Shown one piece after another: positions 28,410 through 36,616 of a stretch of DNA of 64,000 nt; position 1 is the stretch's first letter; each line of letters begins with the position of its first letter. The notes below the pieces were generated by a model. It was not told the DNA's origin and made no database searches. It worked only from the letters and a program-made list of their open reading frames with translations. A program made the position numbers and the translations under genes. The stretch covers positions 62,001-126,000 of the forward strand of contig NZ_JBDLLU010000004.1 in assembly GCF_039749495.1 (NCBI RefSeq), given 5' to 3'. Origin of the DNA: Dehalogenimonas sp. THU2. GTDB taxonomy: Bacteria; Chloroflexota; Dehalococcoidia; Dehalococcoidales; Dehalococcoidaceae.

Positions 28410-29168
28410 CTAGATTTTCCCGACATAGCTGTGGGTAGCGGTCGATAGCAGCAAGCCGCCGTCGTCAGCGTATCTATCATAAAGCGCCATCAGGTTTTCC
28501 ACAAATCCGGGGAAGGCGGCATCGCCTTTCACCGGGGCGTAGGAGGTCGATAAGGAGTAACCGATCAGGGTCTCCAAGTCGATGCGGCGGTCATTGGAAA
28601 AGACGCGGTAATCGTACTCGCCATTTTTGAAAAATACGCGGTAGGCCAGGGTCTCGGAGGAGCCGCCGCCGGAGCCGAGGTATTCCACGCAGGTTTGTTT
28701 GACCAGGGATTCATATTCCCGGCCAAAGGGGGTGGTGATGTCCCGGGTGTTCCAGACCAGGGCCACCCTGCCGCCGGGTTTCAGGATGCGCCGGAACTCT
28801 TTGCGGGACTCCTCGATATCGAACCAGTGAAAAGCCTGCCCGGCGGTGATGAAATCTAAGCTCGAATCGGCAAGGCCGGTGGCCTCGGCGCTGCCGTCGA
28901 CGATGACGATGTTGGCGGTGTCCCTGCAGAACTCCGCGGCGGCCAGGCGCATCCCGGTGTTGGGCTCCACCGCCAGCACCGTTTTGACGCGAGGGGCCAG
29001 CAGCCTGGACAGGATGCCGGTGCCGGCGCCGATGTCGGCGACGACCGAGCCGGGGATTAACCCTACCTCGGCAACCAGGTAATCGATATACTCAGCCGGG
29101 TAGGACGGCCGGTATTTGGTGTAGTTCTCGACGCGGTTGGAGAAGCGCTGTTTATTGTCGGTGGTCAT
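28410..29168 (-). CDS. Class I SAM-dependent methyltransferase
   Basis: 252 residues. Motif I is VVADIGAGTGILSRLL (~41-56), followed by VLAVEPNTGMR, the acidic ITAGQAFHWFD and a conserved VALVWN strand. It belongs to the Methyltransf_11/25 type with the HWFD signature often seen in small-molecule methyltransferases. Substrate unknown. Monocistronic. Confidence 0.9.
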   Translation of the reverse strand: MTTDNKQRFSNRVENYTKYRPSYPAEYIDYLVAEVGLIPGSVVADIGAGTGILSRLLAPRVKTVLAVEPNTGMRLAAAEFCRDTANIVIVDGSAEATGLADSSLDFITAGQAFHWFDIEESRKEFRRILKPGGRVALVWNTRDITTPFGREYESLVKQTCVEYLGSGGGSSETLAYRVFFKNGEYDYRVFSNDRRIDLETLIGYSLSTSYAPVKGDAAFPGFVENLMALYDRYADDGGLLLSTATHSYVGKI

Positions 29169-29204
29169 TGTTGGGTTATTATAGCAGATGGGCGGGGGAG
29201 GGGG

Positions 29205-29357
29205 TGGGGGGCCGAAATCCCTCTTAAATCTCCCTTTGCGAAAGGGAGAGACGCGAATGGGTCCAGGTAGGAGTGTACATTGGAAAGCGTACCGGTTTTG
29301 AGTTCTTGGTCATTGGAATTTATTTCGGATTTCGATATTAGTATTTCGGATTTGGGT
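29205..29357. repeat. GC-rich and AT-rich interspersed repeats, adjacent
   Basis: 29210-29262 has AAATCCCTCTTAAATCTCCC, GCGAAAGGGAGAG and ACGCGAATGGG, as at 23.0 kb. 29310-29357 has the AT-rich motif TTTCGGATTTCGATATTAG, complementary in style to 25560-25632. Confidence 0.55.
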
Positions 29358-29399
29358 GGGGTGGCGTGGGGGGGGAGTATGCCGCTATAATCTTTAACT

Positions 29400-30044
29400 A
29401 TGAAGATCGCCTGGTATTATCGTTTGGTTCGTCTTACTGCCCGGATCATGTTTGTTTTGACGCGGGTCACGGTCAGCGGCAAAGAAAATCTGCCCCCAAC
29501 CGGGGCTTTTCTGGTTTGCTCCAATCATGTCAGTTCCGCCGATCCGCCGCTGCTGGGCCTCAGCCTGCCGCGTTACCCGGTCTATTTTTTAGCCAAGAAA
29601 GAGCTTTTCAAGAGCAGCTTTTTCGGCGGTATACTCAAAGGGTCAGGAGCCATACCGCTCAACCGGGAAGGCGTTTCCGGCAGTTCGCTGAAGCTGGCGG
29701 CCGGGGTGACCAAGAATGGCGGGGTGCTCATCATCTTCCCGGAGGGCAAACGCAATCCTCACGGCAGGATGTCCGTCGCCCTGCCCGGCGCGGGCTACAT
29801 GGCGGCGGCCTTCAAGGTGCCGGTGGTACCGGTGGCCATCATCGGCACCGAGACGATCAAGGGCCATTTGTGGTTTCTGAAACCGCACCGGGTGAAGATC
29901 ATCATAGGCAAACCGTTCCGGCTCATCGAAGATGATGAGAAACCGGATAAAAAGGATCTGGAACAATACGGCGAACGCATCATGGGCGCTATCGCCGAAC
30001 TGCTGCCGCCGGAAAGGCACGGCGTTCACGGAAAAAAACAGTGA
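29400..30044 (+). CDS. plsC: 1-acyl-sn-glycerol-3-phosphate acyltransferase
   Basis: 214 residues. The acyltransferase HxxxxD motif is NHVSSADPP (His43, Asp48) and the FPEG motif lies in IIFPEGKRNP. A hydrophobic N-terminal stretch suggests membrane association. It makes phosphatidate from lysophosphatidate. Its stop overlaps the GTG start of ispH (GTGA). Confidence 0.94.
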   Translation: MKIAWYYRLVRLTARIMFVLTRVTVSGKENLPPTGAFLVCSNHVSSADPPLLGLSLPRYPVYFLAKKELFKSSFFGGILKGSGAIPLNREGVSGSSLKLAAGVTKNGGVLIIFPEGKRNPHGRMSVALPGAGYMAAAFKVPVVPVAIIGTETIKGHLWFLKPHRVKIIIGKPFRLIEDDEKPDKKDLEQYGERIMGAIAELLPPERHGVHGKKQ

Positions 30045-30922
30045 AGATAGAAAAAGCCGCGGACCTGGGTTTCTGTTTTGGGGTCAAACGTGCTTTGGCC
30101 ACGCTGGAAGAAGTGGCGCGGCAGAAGGGTGGGGTGGAGACGCTGGGGGCGCTGGTGCATAATCAGCAGGTGATGGCCCGCCTCAACGGGCTGGGGGTAA
30201 AGGTGGTCAAGGATATCTCCGAGATCACCGGCGACACTGTGGTTATCAGTTCTCACGGCGTTGGGCCGAAGGTGCTGGAGGCCATCAGGGAACGGGGCAT
30301 CGGGATAGTCGATACCACCTGTCCCTTCGTTCAACGCGCTCAGAAAGCGGCGCACCGCCTGGCTGAGGCCGGTTTTTTCACCCTCATCTACGGCGACGTC
30401 AATCACCCCGAGGTCAAGGGCATACTGGGTTGGGCGGAGGGGCGGGGTCTGGCGACACTGGCGTCCGAGGATCTCGAAAATGTTGAGTTATCACGCCATC
30501 TGGGTCTGCTATCGCAGACCACCCAAGTACCGGCGCGCTTCATCGAATTCGCCAAGGCGGCCACTGAAAAAGCCCTGGTCAAGGACGCCGAACTGCGTAT
30601 CGTCGATACGGTATGCCACGATATCCGGCTGCGGCAGGCGGCGACGCTTTCCCTGGCCGCCCGGGCAGACCTGATGCTGGTCATTGGCGGCCATCACAGC
30701 GCTAACACCCGGCACCTTGTGGAGCTGTGTTCACCGCTTACCGCCACTTACCTCGTCGAAACGGCGGATGAAATCGACCCCGCCTGGCTTGAGGGCCGTG
30801 ACCTCATAGGTGTCACTGCCGGGGCGTCCACCGCGCCGGAGACCATCGAAGCCGTGGTGCGGCGGCTGGAGGAGTTGGGGAGCATCGGGGAATACCAAAC
30901 TGCTGCCTATCGATCTCAATAA
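30041..30922 (+). CDS. ispH: 4-hydroxy-3-methylbut-2-enyl diphosphate reductase
   Basis: 293 residues. The three [4Fe-4S] cysteines are Cys12 (GFCFGVKRA), Cys94 (TTCPFVQ) and Cys192 (TVCHDIR), with the substrate-binding histidines in SSHGVG and VNHPE. IspH makes IPP and DMAPP in the last MEP pathway step. It uses a GTG start overlapping plsC; the plsC-ispH order is familiar from many bacteria, sometimes with rpsA. Confidence 0.96.
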   Translation: MKIEKAADLGFCFGVKRALATLEEVARQKGGVETLGALVHNQQVMARLNGLGVKVVKDISEITGDTVVISSHGVGPKVLEAIRERGIGIVDTTCPFVQRAQKAAHRLAEAGFFTLIYGDVNHPEVKGILGWAEGRGLATLASEDLENVELSRHLGLLSQTTQVPARFIEFAKAATEKALVKDAELRIVDTVCHDIRLRQAATLSLAARADLMLVIGGHHSANTRHLVELCSPLTATYLVETADEIDPAWLEGRDLIGVTAGASTAPETIEAVVRRLEELGSIGEYQTAAYRSQ

Positions 30923-30946
30923 CATCGGCGGCGAAAGGTCACGCGC

Positions 30947-31225
30947 ATGTGCAGGAATATCAGACCTCTGTATAATTTTGAACCGCCGGCCACCGCTGGG
31001 GAGATTCGGGCGGCGGCGGAGCAGTATGTCAGGAAGGTCAGCGGCTTCTCCAAACCGTCCGCGGCCAATAGTAAAGCTTTCGACCGCGCCGTCGAGGAAG
31101 TAGCGCGATCGACAGCTAATCTCATCGATTCATTGGTGACCGAGGCCGCGCCGAAGGACCGGGAGATCGAAGCCGCCAAAGCCCACGAGCGGGCGGTGCG
31201 CAGGTTCGGAGACAAAGCCGCTTAG
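30947..31225 (+). CDS. DUF2277 family protein
   Basis: 92 residues beginning MCRNIRPLYNFEPPATAGEI, the signature of DUF2277, with the later QYVRKVSGFSKPS. Function unknown. It lies 24 bp after ispH with AAAGG upstream and may be its operon partner. Confidence 0.92.
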   Translation: MCRNIRPLYNFEPPATAGEIRAAAEQYVRKVSGFSKPSAANSKAFDRAVEEVARSTANLIDSLVTEAAPKDREIEAAKAHERAVRRFGDKAA

Positions 31226-31230
31226 GCGCT

Positions 31231-31275
31231 TACCGACCGGGCGGGCGAGGCATGCCTCGCCCCTACGCGCTCCAC
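31231..31275. repeat. Palindromic GGGCGAGGCATGCCTCGCCC repeat
   Basis: A perfect 20-base palindrome flanked by CCTAC, related to the imperfect version at 18073-18090. It could act as a terminator for the plsC-ispH-DUF2277 unit but lacks a T run. Confidence 0.6.
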
Positions 31276-31375
31276 CCACCCGTACTCATGTACGGGGCGG
31301 TTATAGCTCTTTCGGGTGATTCACAAACGGGTCATTTCGATGAATAATAGGCCCAGGTGAGACATAGGAGGAGCT

Positions 31376-31585
31376 ATGAACAACCTTCGCTACATCTGCC
31401 CTGCCTGCCGGAAACCGGTGTCTTTCCCGCCCTCTAACGATCAACGTTATAACACCGGCGTTTCAGCCTCTGACCGAAGATTACCGGGACTAATCGGAGC
31501 CCGCGGGCCGGTATGGTCAGTTCACACGTGCTCTACGTGCGGAAACTATATCTGCAATCCGGAGGCGGCTAAAGTTCCGGTTTGA
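31376..31585 (+). CDS. Small two-CxxC zinc-ribbon protein
   Basis: 69 residues with CPAC near the N-terminus (~9-12) and CSTC near the C-terminus (~52-55), enough to bind one zinc. A good ribosome site (AGGAGGAGC) supports it. Function unknown; it converges with the ABC-F gene. Confidence 0.72.
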   Translation: MNNLRYICPACRKPVSFPPSNDQRYNTGVSASDRRLPGLIGARGPVWSVHTCSTCGNYICNPEAAKVPV

Positions 31586-31612
31586 TCGAAACGATGTTGC
31601 CGCCAAAAACGT

Positions 31613-33415
31613 TCACTGCTTTTGCGCGTTTTCACTTTGAAGTTGTTCGAGTTCATCCCAGCGGGCGTACATGGGAACCAATAGCTCTTTTATGGTCTCG
31701 ATCCGCTGCTTCCTGTTTTCCAGTTCGGTCTTATCTTTTTTGTAGAGGGCGGGATCGCCCATCTCCCTGAACAGTTCATCGCGCTCCGTTTCAAGCGCCT
31801 GGATGGTGTGAGGCAGTAAATCCAGTTCCTTTTGCTGCCGGAAGCCGAACTTGATCCTGGGGCTATTGGCCGCTGCCGGAGCAGGGCGCGCTGCGGGCGA
31901 TTTCGCCGGGGGGGTTGGGGCGGGACGCTGGCGGAGCCAGTCGTCATAACCGCCGACATATTCCCTGACGACGCCGTCCCCCTCGAAGACGATAGTACTG
32001 GTGACGATATTGTTGATGAAGCTCCGGTCATGGCTCACCAGGATGATCGTCCCGGTGTAACCCGTCAGGTAATCCTCCAGGAGTTCCAGCGTTTCCAGGT
32101 CCAGGTCGTTGGTCGGTTCGTCCAGGACCAGCAGGTTGGAGGGCCGGGTGAACAACCGGGCGAGGACCAGCCGGTTGCGTTCCCCGCCGGAAAGATTATA
32201 GACGTACGAGAGCGCCTGGTCACGGTTGAACAGGAAGTCCTGCAGGTATCCGAAGACGTTCTTTGTTCGGCCGTTGATGGTGACGGTGTCTTTGCCCTCT
32301 GAAACGTTTTCCAGCACGGTCTTGTTCTCATCAAGCTGCTCACGTAACTGGTCCGAATAAGCTATCTGGAGATTTGTGCCTAGCCGGATGGTTCCGGATG
32401 CCGGTTGGAGCTCACCCAGGAGCAGGCGCAGCAGGGTTGTCTTTCCGCTGCCGTTGGGTCCCAGGATGCCGACCCTGTCGCCTTTCATGATGGTGGTGGA
32501 AAAGTTCGTTATCACCGGGAGGCCGTCATAATCGAAGTTGATGTTCTCGGTTTCGACCACCAGGCTGCCGGATCGTTCGGCTTTCTGGGCTTCCAAGCGG
32601 ATCAATCCCGGGCGCTCTTTCCGGGCGCGGCGAGTCTCCCTCATCTTTTCCAGCGCTCGCACACGGCCTTCGTTACGCGTCCGGCGCGCTTCGACACCGG
32701 TCCGGATCCAACCTTCTTCCTTCTCAAGTTTCTTGTCGAAGAGCGCGTTTTCGGTCGCCTCGATCTCCCTGGCAGCAGCCCGCCGCTCCAGGAATGTCTG
32801 GTAATCACAGGACTGATCGAAGAGTTTTCCGCGGTCGATCTCCACGATCCGGGTGGCGATCCGTTGAAGGAAGGCGCGATCATGAGTGACAAAGACCACG
32901 GCGCCCCGGAATTTGAGCAGAGTTTCTTCCAGCCGCCGGATCGAATCGATATCCATGTGGTTGGTAGGTTCGTCGAGCAAAAGGATATCCGGTTCGGCGA
33001 GGAGCGCCTTGGCCAGCATCACCTGGCGTTTCAATCCGGCGGAGAGTTCATTGAACGCCTTTTCACCGTCCAGGCTGAATTGCGAGATAATTTTACTGAC
33101 CTGCTGATGGCGCTCAGCTTCATTTTCCAGGTGGTCCGGAATCCTGCCCGATGCCACGACCTCGAATATGGAGCCCGGCATATCGCCGGGGACCTGTTGG
33201 TCCAGGTAGGCGGTCCGGATGTCCTTCTGGATAGCGCTATTACCTGAGTCCGGCCGGATCAATCCCGCGATCACCTTGAGCAGGGTTGATTTCCCGGAAC
33301 CGTTGCGGCCAACCAGTGCGACTTTCTCACCCTGCTCGATGGTCAGACCGATGCCTTCGAATAGCTGAAGACCGCCGAAACTCAGTGAAGTATCCTGGAT
33401 ATTAATGTATGCCAT
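31613..33415 (-). CDS. ABC-F family ATPase, Uup-like
   Basis: 600 residues, two ABC domains and no membrane helices. Walker A is GRNGSGKST and GPNGSGKTT; signatures LSAGLKRQ and LSGGERNR; Walker B LLLDEPTNHMD and LVLDEPTNDLD. The linker between the domains is charged and helical, and the C-terminus (~530-600) is a coiled coil typical of Uup. ABC-F proteins act on the ribosome, resolving stalled states or conferring drug resistance; which applies cannot be decided here. Confidence 0.94.
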   Translation of the reverse strand: MAYINIQDTSLSFGGLQLFEGIGLTIEQGEKVALVGRNGSGKSTLLKVIAGLIRPDSGNSAIQKDIRTAYLDQQVPGDMPGSIFEVVASGRIPDHLENEAERHQQVSKIISQFSLDGEKAFNELSAGLKRQVMLAKALLAEPDILLLDEPTNHMDIDSIRRLEETLLKFRGAVVFVTHDRAFLQRIATRIVEIDRGKLFDQSCDYQTFLERRAAAREIEATENALFDKKLEKEEGWIRTGVEARRTRNEGRVRALEKMRETRRARKERPGLIRLEAQKAERSGSLVVETENINFDYDGLPVITNFSTTIMKGDRVGILGPNGSGKTTLLRLLLGELQPASGTIRLGTNLQIAYSDQLREQLDENKTVLENVSEGKDTVTINGRTKNVFGYLQDFLFNRDQALSYVYNLSGGERNRLVLARLFTRPSNLLVLDEPTNDLDLETLELLEDYLTGYTGTIILVSHDRSFINNIVTSTIVFEGDGVVREYVGGYDDWLRQRPAPTPPAKSPAARPAPAAANSPRIKFGFRQQKELDLLPHTIQALETERDELFREMGDPALYKKDKTELENRKQRIETIKELLVPMYARWDELEQLQSENAQKQ

Positions 33416-33485
33416 CAGACAGTGTGTCTCCCTGGAGCGAAAGGCTCATGAATCGAAATTTGCTGTCGTGAAATCCCGGTCCTGA

Positions 33486-34268
33486 TCATTCAGATTGATT
33501 GGCAAGCGTGCGGTAATACCGGGCGAGTAGCAGGCAGTTTTCTTCCACCTTGTCGATACCCGAAATGCTCCGCGACTGGTGTTGAAACCCGCTCAGCAGG
33601 GCATCGTCGAAATATGACCCATTGAAACACTCCCTGAGGACGGTTACGGCAACCCCGATATTGGCTGCCGCGGAAAGCCCCATTCGGCTTCCCAGGAAAG
33701 AATAGTCGAAGTCAGACTGCCGGATCTCCACCGCGGGGATGTCCGACCGGAAATCATAAAGGCGGATAAACTGCTGGACCGTTTCCTCCGGTGCATTTTT
33801 CTGTTCAACCGCGACTCTTTTCATTATCGGGATGCCCACGGTTGCCAGCGTCGCCGGCAGATTCAATTTCACACGGGTTTGCGCGGCGGGTTCTTCCCAG
33901 GGGATACCGGCGCGGCGTCCGGTCAGGAGCAACAGGACATCGGAATCCTTCAAGGTCATGGTTCTGCCGTCGTGACTGGTGAAGGTCGCCTGATTGCCCT
34001 CGATCCGGACCGAATGGGCGAATAATTCAGGCGATACCGGCTGCCTGAGTTCTGCATCGGCTATAGTGAAGACGGTCAGACCCAGGTTCGCGAGGGCTTT
34101 TAGCGCGACAACGGCGGGCGGTTCATCCGGGTAATGGGCGATGATCCTGGGTAAACGACCGGCCAGCAATAATCTGACCTGGTAATCCGGTTGGGCGACG
34201 ATTTCAGATACACTACGTATCAGGGGAGCCGGTGTCTCTACCGGCGGCATAACAGCCAGGTGGATCAT
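33486..34268 (-). CDS. Hypothetical protein
   Basis: About 260 residues from the ATG at 34268 (a TTG at 34286 is also open). The sequence looks soluble and mixed alpha/beta, with LLLAGRLPRIIAHYPDEPP and DSDVLLLLTGRRAGIPWEEPA as the most conserved-looking stretches. No family or catalytic motif recognised. Upstream lies the tRNA on the same strand. Confidence 0.7.
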   Translation of the reverse strand: MIHLAVMPPVETPAPLIRSVSEIVAQPDYQVRLLLAGRLPRIIAHYPDEPPAVVALKALANLGLTVFTIADAELRQPVSPELFAHSVRIEGNQATFTSHDGRTMTLKDSDVLLLLTGRRAGIPWEEPAAQTRVKLNLPATLATVGIPIMKRVAVEQKNAPEETVQQFIRLYDFRSDIPAVEIRQSDFDYSFLGSRMGLSAAANIGVAVTVLRECFNGSYFDDALLSGFQHQSRSISGIDKVEENCLLLARYYRTLANQSE

Positions 34269-34338
34269 TTCATAGTCCGCTTTCAAGAAACCGGTCGCCC
34301 GCCGTATAAAAACGGGTGAATGGTTGACTGAATAGAGA

Positions 34339-34413
34339 TGGTGCCATCGGGTAGATTTGAACTACCGACCAAGGGCTTATGAGTCCCCTGCTCTGCCACT
34401 GAGCTACGATGGC
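34339..34413 (-). tRNA. tRNA with CAT anticodon, tRNA-Met (elongator) likely
   Basis: A full cloverleaf is on the minus strand: acceptor GCCATCG/CGATGGC, D arm GCTC/GAGC, anticodon loop CTCATAA (anticodon at 34379-34381), T arm GGTAG/CTACC with TTCAAAT, discriminator A and an encoded CCA. The G1-C72 pair rules out an initiator. Position 31-39 is an A-G mismatch. A tRNA-Ile2 with lysidine-modified CAT is the main alternative. Confidence 0.95.
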
Positions 34414-34459
34414 GGAATGAACACTGAACCCCAATTTTATAATTAGCCCCGCAGCCTTG

Positions 34460-34750
34460 TCAATCGCGATGAATAATACTGAAGCGCTCTACTATTGCCC
34501 GGGCATAATACTGCGCCCAGCCGGTTTGGGGTTCTTTGAGCACCCGTTCCTTTTCCAGAAGCGGCAGCAGGCAGGCGATATCTTCACGGCTCAACGGCGC
34601 CGTCAGCTTTCCGGACAGTTCCGGTTCCAGTTTCGTGGCGTACCAACGAGCCCACTCCGGATCCTCGCCGCCGCTGGAAATGAAAGCCTGGTGATGGGCT
34701 TCACCTGTTGCTGTGAGCAGTTCCGTAATCGTGGCAACTAAATTATCCAT
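34460..34750 (-). CDS. Small hypothetical protein
   Basis: 96 residues from the ATG at 34750, preceded by GGAGAG. Helical, with DPEWARWYATKLEPELSG and a C-terminal GWAQYYARAIVERF. Similar short proteins exist in diverse bacteria, but I cannot name a function. An open frame continues upstream to 34930, across the promoter of the divergent leader, and is not used. Confidence 0.72.
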   Translation of the reverse strand: MDNLVATITELLTATGEAHHQAFISSGGEDPEWARWYATKLEPELSGKLTAPLSREDIACLLPLLEKERVLKEPQTGWAQYYARAIVERFSIIHRD

Positions 34751-34825
34751 GGAGACATTATACTCTCCAGGCCGATAAAGCCGAAAGGTTTTTTGCCCGG
34801 CATCTGTCAAAAGTCTTAGTACTTT

Positions 34826-34855
34826 TTGACCTGAAGCGACTTCCGGGCGTATAAT
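34826..34855 (+). promoter_or_regulatory. Promoter of the dehydratase-like operon leader
   Basis: TTGACC and TATAAT are 18 bp apart. An imperfect inverted repeat (GTCAAAAGT at 34806 and ACTTTTTGAC at 34821) overlaps the -35 box and is a candidate operator. Confidence 0.75.
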
Positions 34856-34901
34856 CGAACAGGTTATGACGAACATTCCTCTAAGAAGGGAGGTGATAAG
34901 C

Positions 34902-34934
34902 ATGTCCGGAGTACCCTTCCATCGCCGCACTTGA
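34902..34934 (+). CDS. 10-codon leader peptide MSGVPFHRRT
   Basis: A near-perfect ribosome site (AAGGGAGGTGATAAGC) precedes ATG; ten sense codons end in TGA. The site is stronger than that of most full genes nearby, which argues that translation itself matters. The His-Arg-Arg run before the stop could be the sensing codons. It has no protein function that I can infer. Confidence 0.55.
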   Translation: MSGVPFHRRT

Positions 34935-35045
34935 CGGGTTGAATTAACGGCGCGGGTACCGCGCCATGGGACTGCTTACGCCTCCATTCCGTCAGGTGTT
35001 TTCGGCTAGTTAGTCGAATCATCGCTACTTATCCATTCGATCGTG

Positions 35046-35072
35046 ACGGGCGGAGGCAACTCCCCCGTTTTT
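35046..35072 (+). terminator. Intrinsic terminator in the leader of the dehydratase-like operon
   Basis: ACGGG pairs with CCCGT and GGAG with CTCC around a GCAA tetraloop with one bulged C, followed by TTTTTC. It sits about 100 bp before the first gene, so read-through must be regulated or a second promoter used. Confidence 0.75.
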
Positions 35073-35169
35073 CTTTTGCGGTTTTTCAACCGTAACCGGA
35101 AGCCGCGGTGACGCAGTCCCCTCGAACAGTACCACCGATCCAACTAAAAATTTCGAGAGGATTATTACA

Positions 35170-36444
35170 TTGACTTTAAACGCTAACGAACAGATGTGGT
35201 CGGACCTCGGTATCGACCTGGAATCCCACGGCCAGTTGATGAACGCCCTCGGTCCCATTTACGGGGAGATCTATCTCAGCCAGGAAAACCGGCCCAAGGG
35301 CATGGGTTTTTATGACTTCGTGGTCGGCGACATTCACGGCATCCGCGTCAAGGAACTGCGGGAGCACGCCAAGGAAGGCGGCAAGGTGGTGGCCACCTAC
35401 TGCGTCTTCGTGCCGGAGGAGTTCTGCTGGGCTACCGGGGCCATTCCCATCAGCCTGTGCGCCGGCACCCAGTTCTCGGTGCCCGTGGCCGAGGAAGTCC
35501 TGCCCCGCAACACCTGCGCCCTGATCAAGTCCTCTTACGGTTTCAAGCTGGGGCGGTTGTGCCCCTACGTCCAGGTCAGCCACCTTATCGTCGGCGAGAC
35601 CACATGTGACGGCAAGAAGAAGATGTTCGAACTTATGGCTGAGCAGCACCCGGTCTATGTCATGGAGGTGCCCAACAAGCGCGGCGCCGCCGGGCGGACG
35701 TTGTGGCAGCAGGAGGTCCGGGACTTCAAGGCTAAGATCGAGGAACTCACCGGCAACGAGATCACCGCCGAAAACCTCGCCGGGGCCATCAAGAAGGTCA
35801 ACGCCCGCCGCAAGGAGTTCAAGCGCCTGTCAGCCCTGCGTGCCGCGGATCCCGCGCCCATTTCCGGCAAGGACGCCCTGCTGGCTACCCAGGTTTCGAT
35901 GTACGACGATGTCGACCGTGAGGTCCAGATGATGCAGGCGCTCAACGACGAACTGGAAGAACGGGTCAGGAAAGGCGAAGGCGTCGCCCCCAAAGGCGCC
36001 AAACGCATCCTCATCTCCGGCTCGCCGATGGCCATCCCCAACTGGAAGCTACATCACATCATCGAGAGCGCCGGCGCGGTGGTCGTTGGCGAGGAGTCCT
36101 GCACCGGTTCCCGTTTCTTCGACGAACTGGTGCCGGAAGGTACTGAGAATCTTGAGGACATGCTGACCGTCCTGGCCGACCGCTACCTGAAAACCAACTG
36201 TGCTTGCTTCACCCCCAACACCGAACGGCTGGACGACATCATCCGCATGGCGCGGGATCTCAAGGCCGACGGCGTCATCCACTACAACCTGCAATTCTGC
36301 CACACCTATGCCAATGAGGCGGTGCAGGTGGATCGGGCACTGGCTGAGGCCGGCATCCCGCTGCTGCGGGTCGAGACCGACTATTCAGACGAGGACGCCG
36401 GTCAGCTCAAGACCCGCATCGATGCGTTTTTGGAGATGCTGTAA
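35170..36444 (+). CDS. 2-hydroxyacyl-CoA dehydratase-like protein (double-cubane cluster type)
   Basis: 424 residues of the 2-hydroxyglutaryl-CoA dehydratase/benzoyl-CoA reductase D family. Cysteine-bearing blocks are CVFVPEEFCWATGAIPISLC, NTCALIKSSYGF and LCPYVQ, with GETTCDGKKK later, suited to iron-sulfur ligation. With a single catalytic polypeptide and an activator next door it resembles double-cubane cluster proteins, low-potential reductases of small molecules, rather than a two-subunit acyl-CoA dehydratase. Start is TTG after GAGAGGATTATTACA. The natural substrate is unknown. Confidence 0.85.
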   Translation: MTLNANEQMWSDLGIDLESHGQLMNALGPIYGEIYLSQENRPKGMGFYDFVVGDIHGIRVKELREHAKEGGKVVATYCVFVPEEFCWATGAIPISLCAGTQFSVPVAEEVLPRNTCALIKSSYGFKLGRLCPYVQVSHLIVGETTCDGKKKMFELMAEQHPVYVMEVPNKRGAAGRTLWQQEVRDFKAKIEELTGNEITAENLAGAIKKVNARRKEFKRLSALRAADPAPISGKDALLATQVSMYDDVDREVQMMQALNDELEERVRKGEGVAPKGAKRILISGSPMAIPNWKLHHIIESAGAVVVGEESCTGSRFFDELVPEGTENLEDMLTVLADRYLKTNCACFTPNTERLDDIIRMARDLKADGVIHYNLQFCHTYANEAVQVDRALAEAGIPLLRVETDYSDEDAGQLKTRIDAFLEML

Positions 36445-36600
36445 TAGTTATCAGTTATCAGTTTTCAGTTATCAGTTGCGGGTTACGACGTGGTGGCAGA
36501 GAAGGAGCGATCGACTTGAAAATGAGCAGGAAAATCCCCCTTAGTCCCCCTTTTCCAAAGGGGGAAAAGCGGGCGGGAGGGTCTCAGACCCTCACCTACA
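36445..36600. repeat. ATCAGTT tandem motif and GC-rich interspersed repeat
   Basis: AGTTATCAG occurs several times at 36447-36476. Then 36530-36570 has TCCCCCTTAGTCCCCC/AAAGGGGGAAAA and GGAGGGTCTCAGACCCTC, both able to form hairpins. The spacer breaks the operon by 172 bp, so the activator may have its own expression signals. Confidence 0.55.
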
Positions 36601-36616
36601 CCGAAGGGAACGTAAG

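Larger units (their letters stand above)
34862..35072 (+). promoter_or_regulatory. Structured leader RNA with upstream ORF and terminator (attenuator-like)
   Basis: Between the promoter and the terminator the leader holds a 10-bp stem (34928-34937 with 34989-34998, one G-U), enclosing a perfect 7-bp hairpin GGCGCGG/CCGCGCC (34949-34965) and a region with ATGG/CCAT complementarity. The stop codon of the short ORF lies inside the 5' arm of the large stem, so a ribosome there would block folding. The layout resembles translation-controlled attenuators. It matches no riboswitch class I know. Confidence 0.6.

Noticed and set aside
34751-34930. A longer start for the 96-residue protein beginning at 34930
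   Set aside because: It would run through the strong promoter of the divergent leader, while the ATG at 34750 has its own ribosome site.
34902-35010. Reading the leader-peptide TGA as selenocysteine (product of about 35 residues)
   Set aside because: The downstream codons look non-coding and coincide with RNA stems; a normal stop inside the stem explains the layout better.
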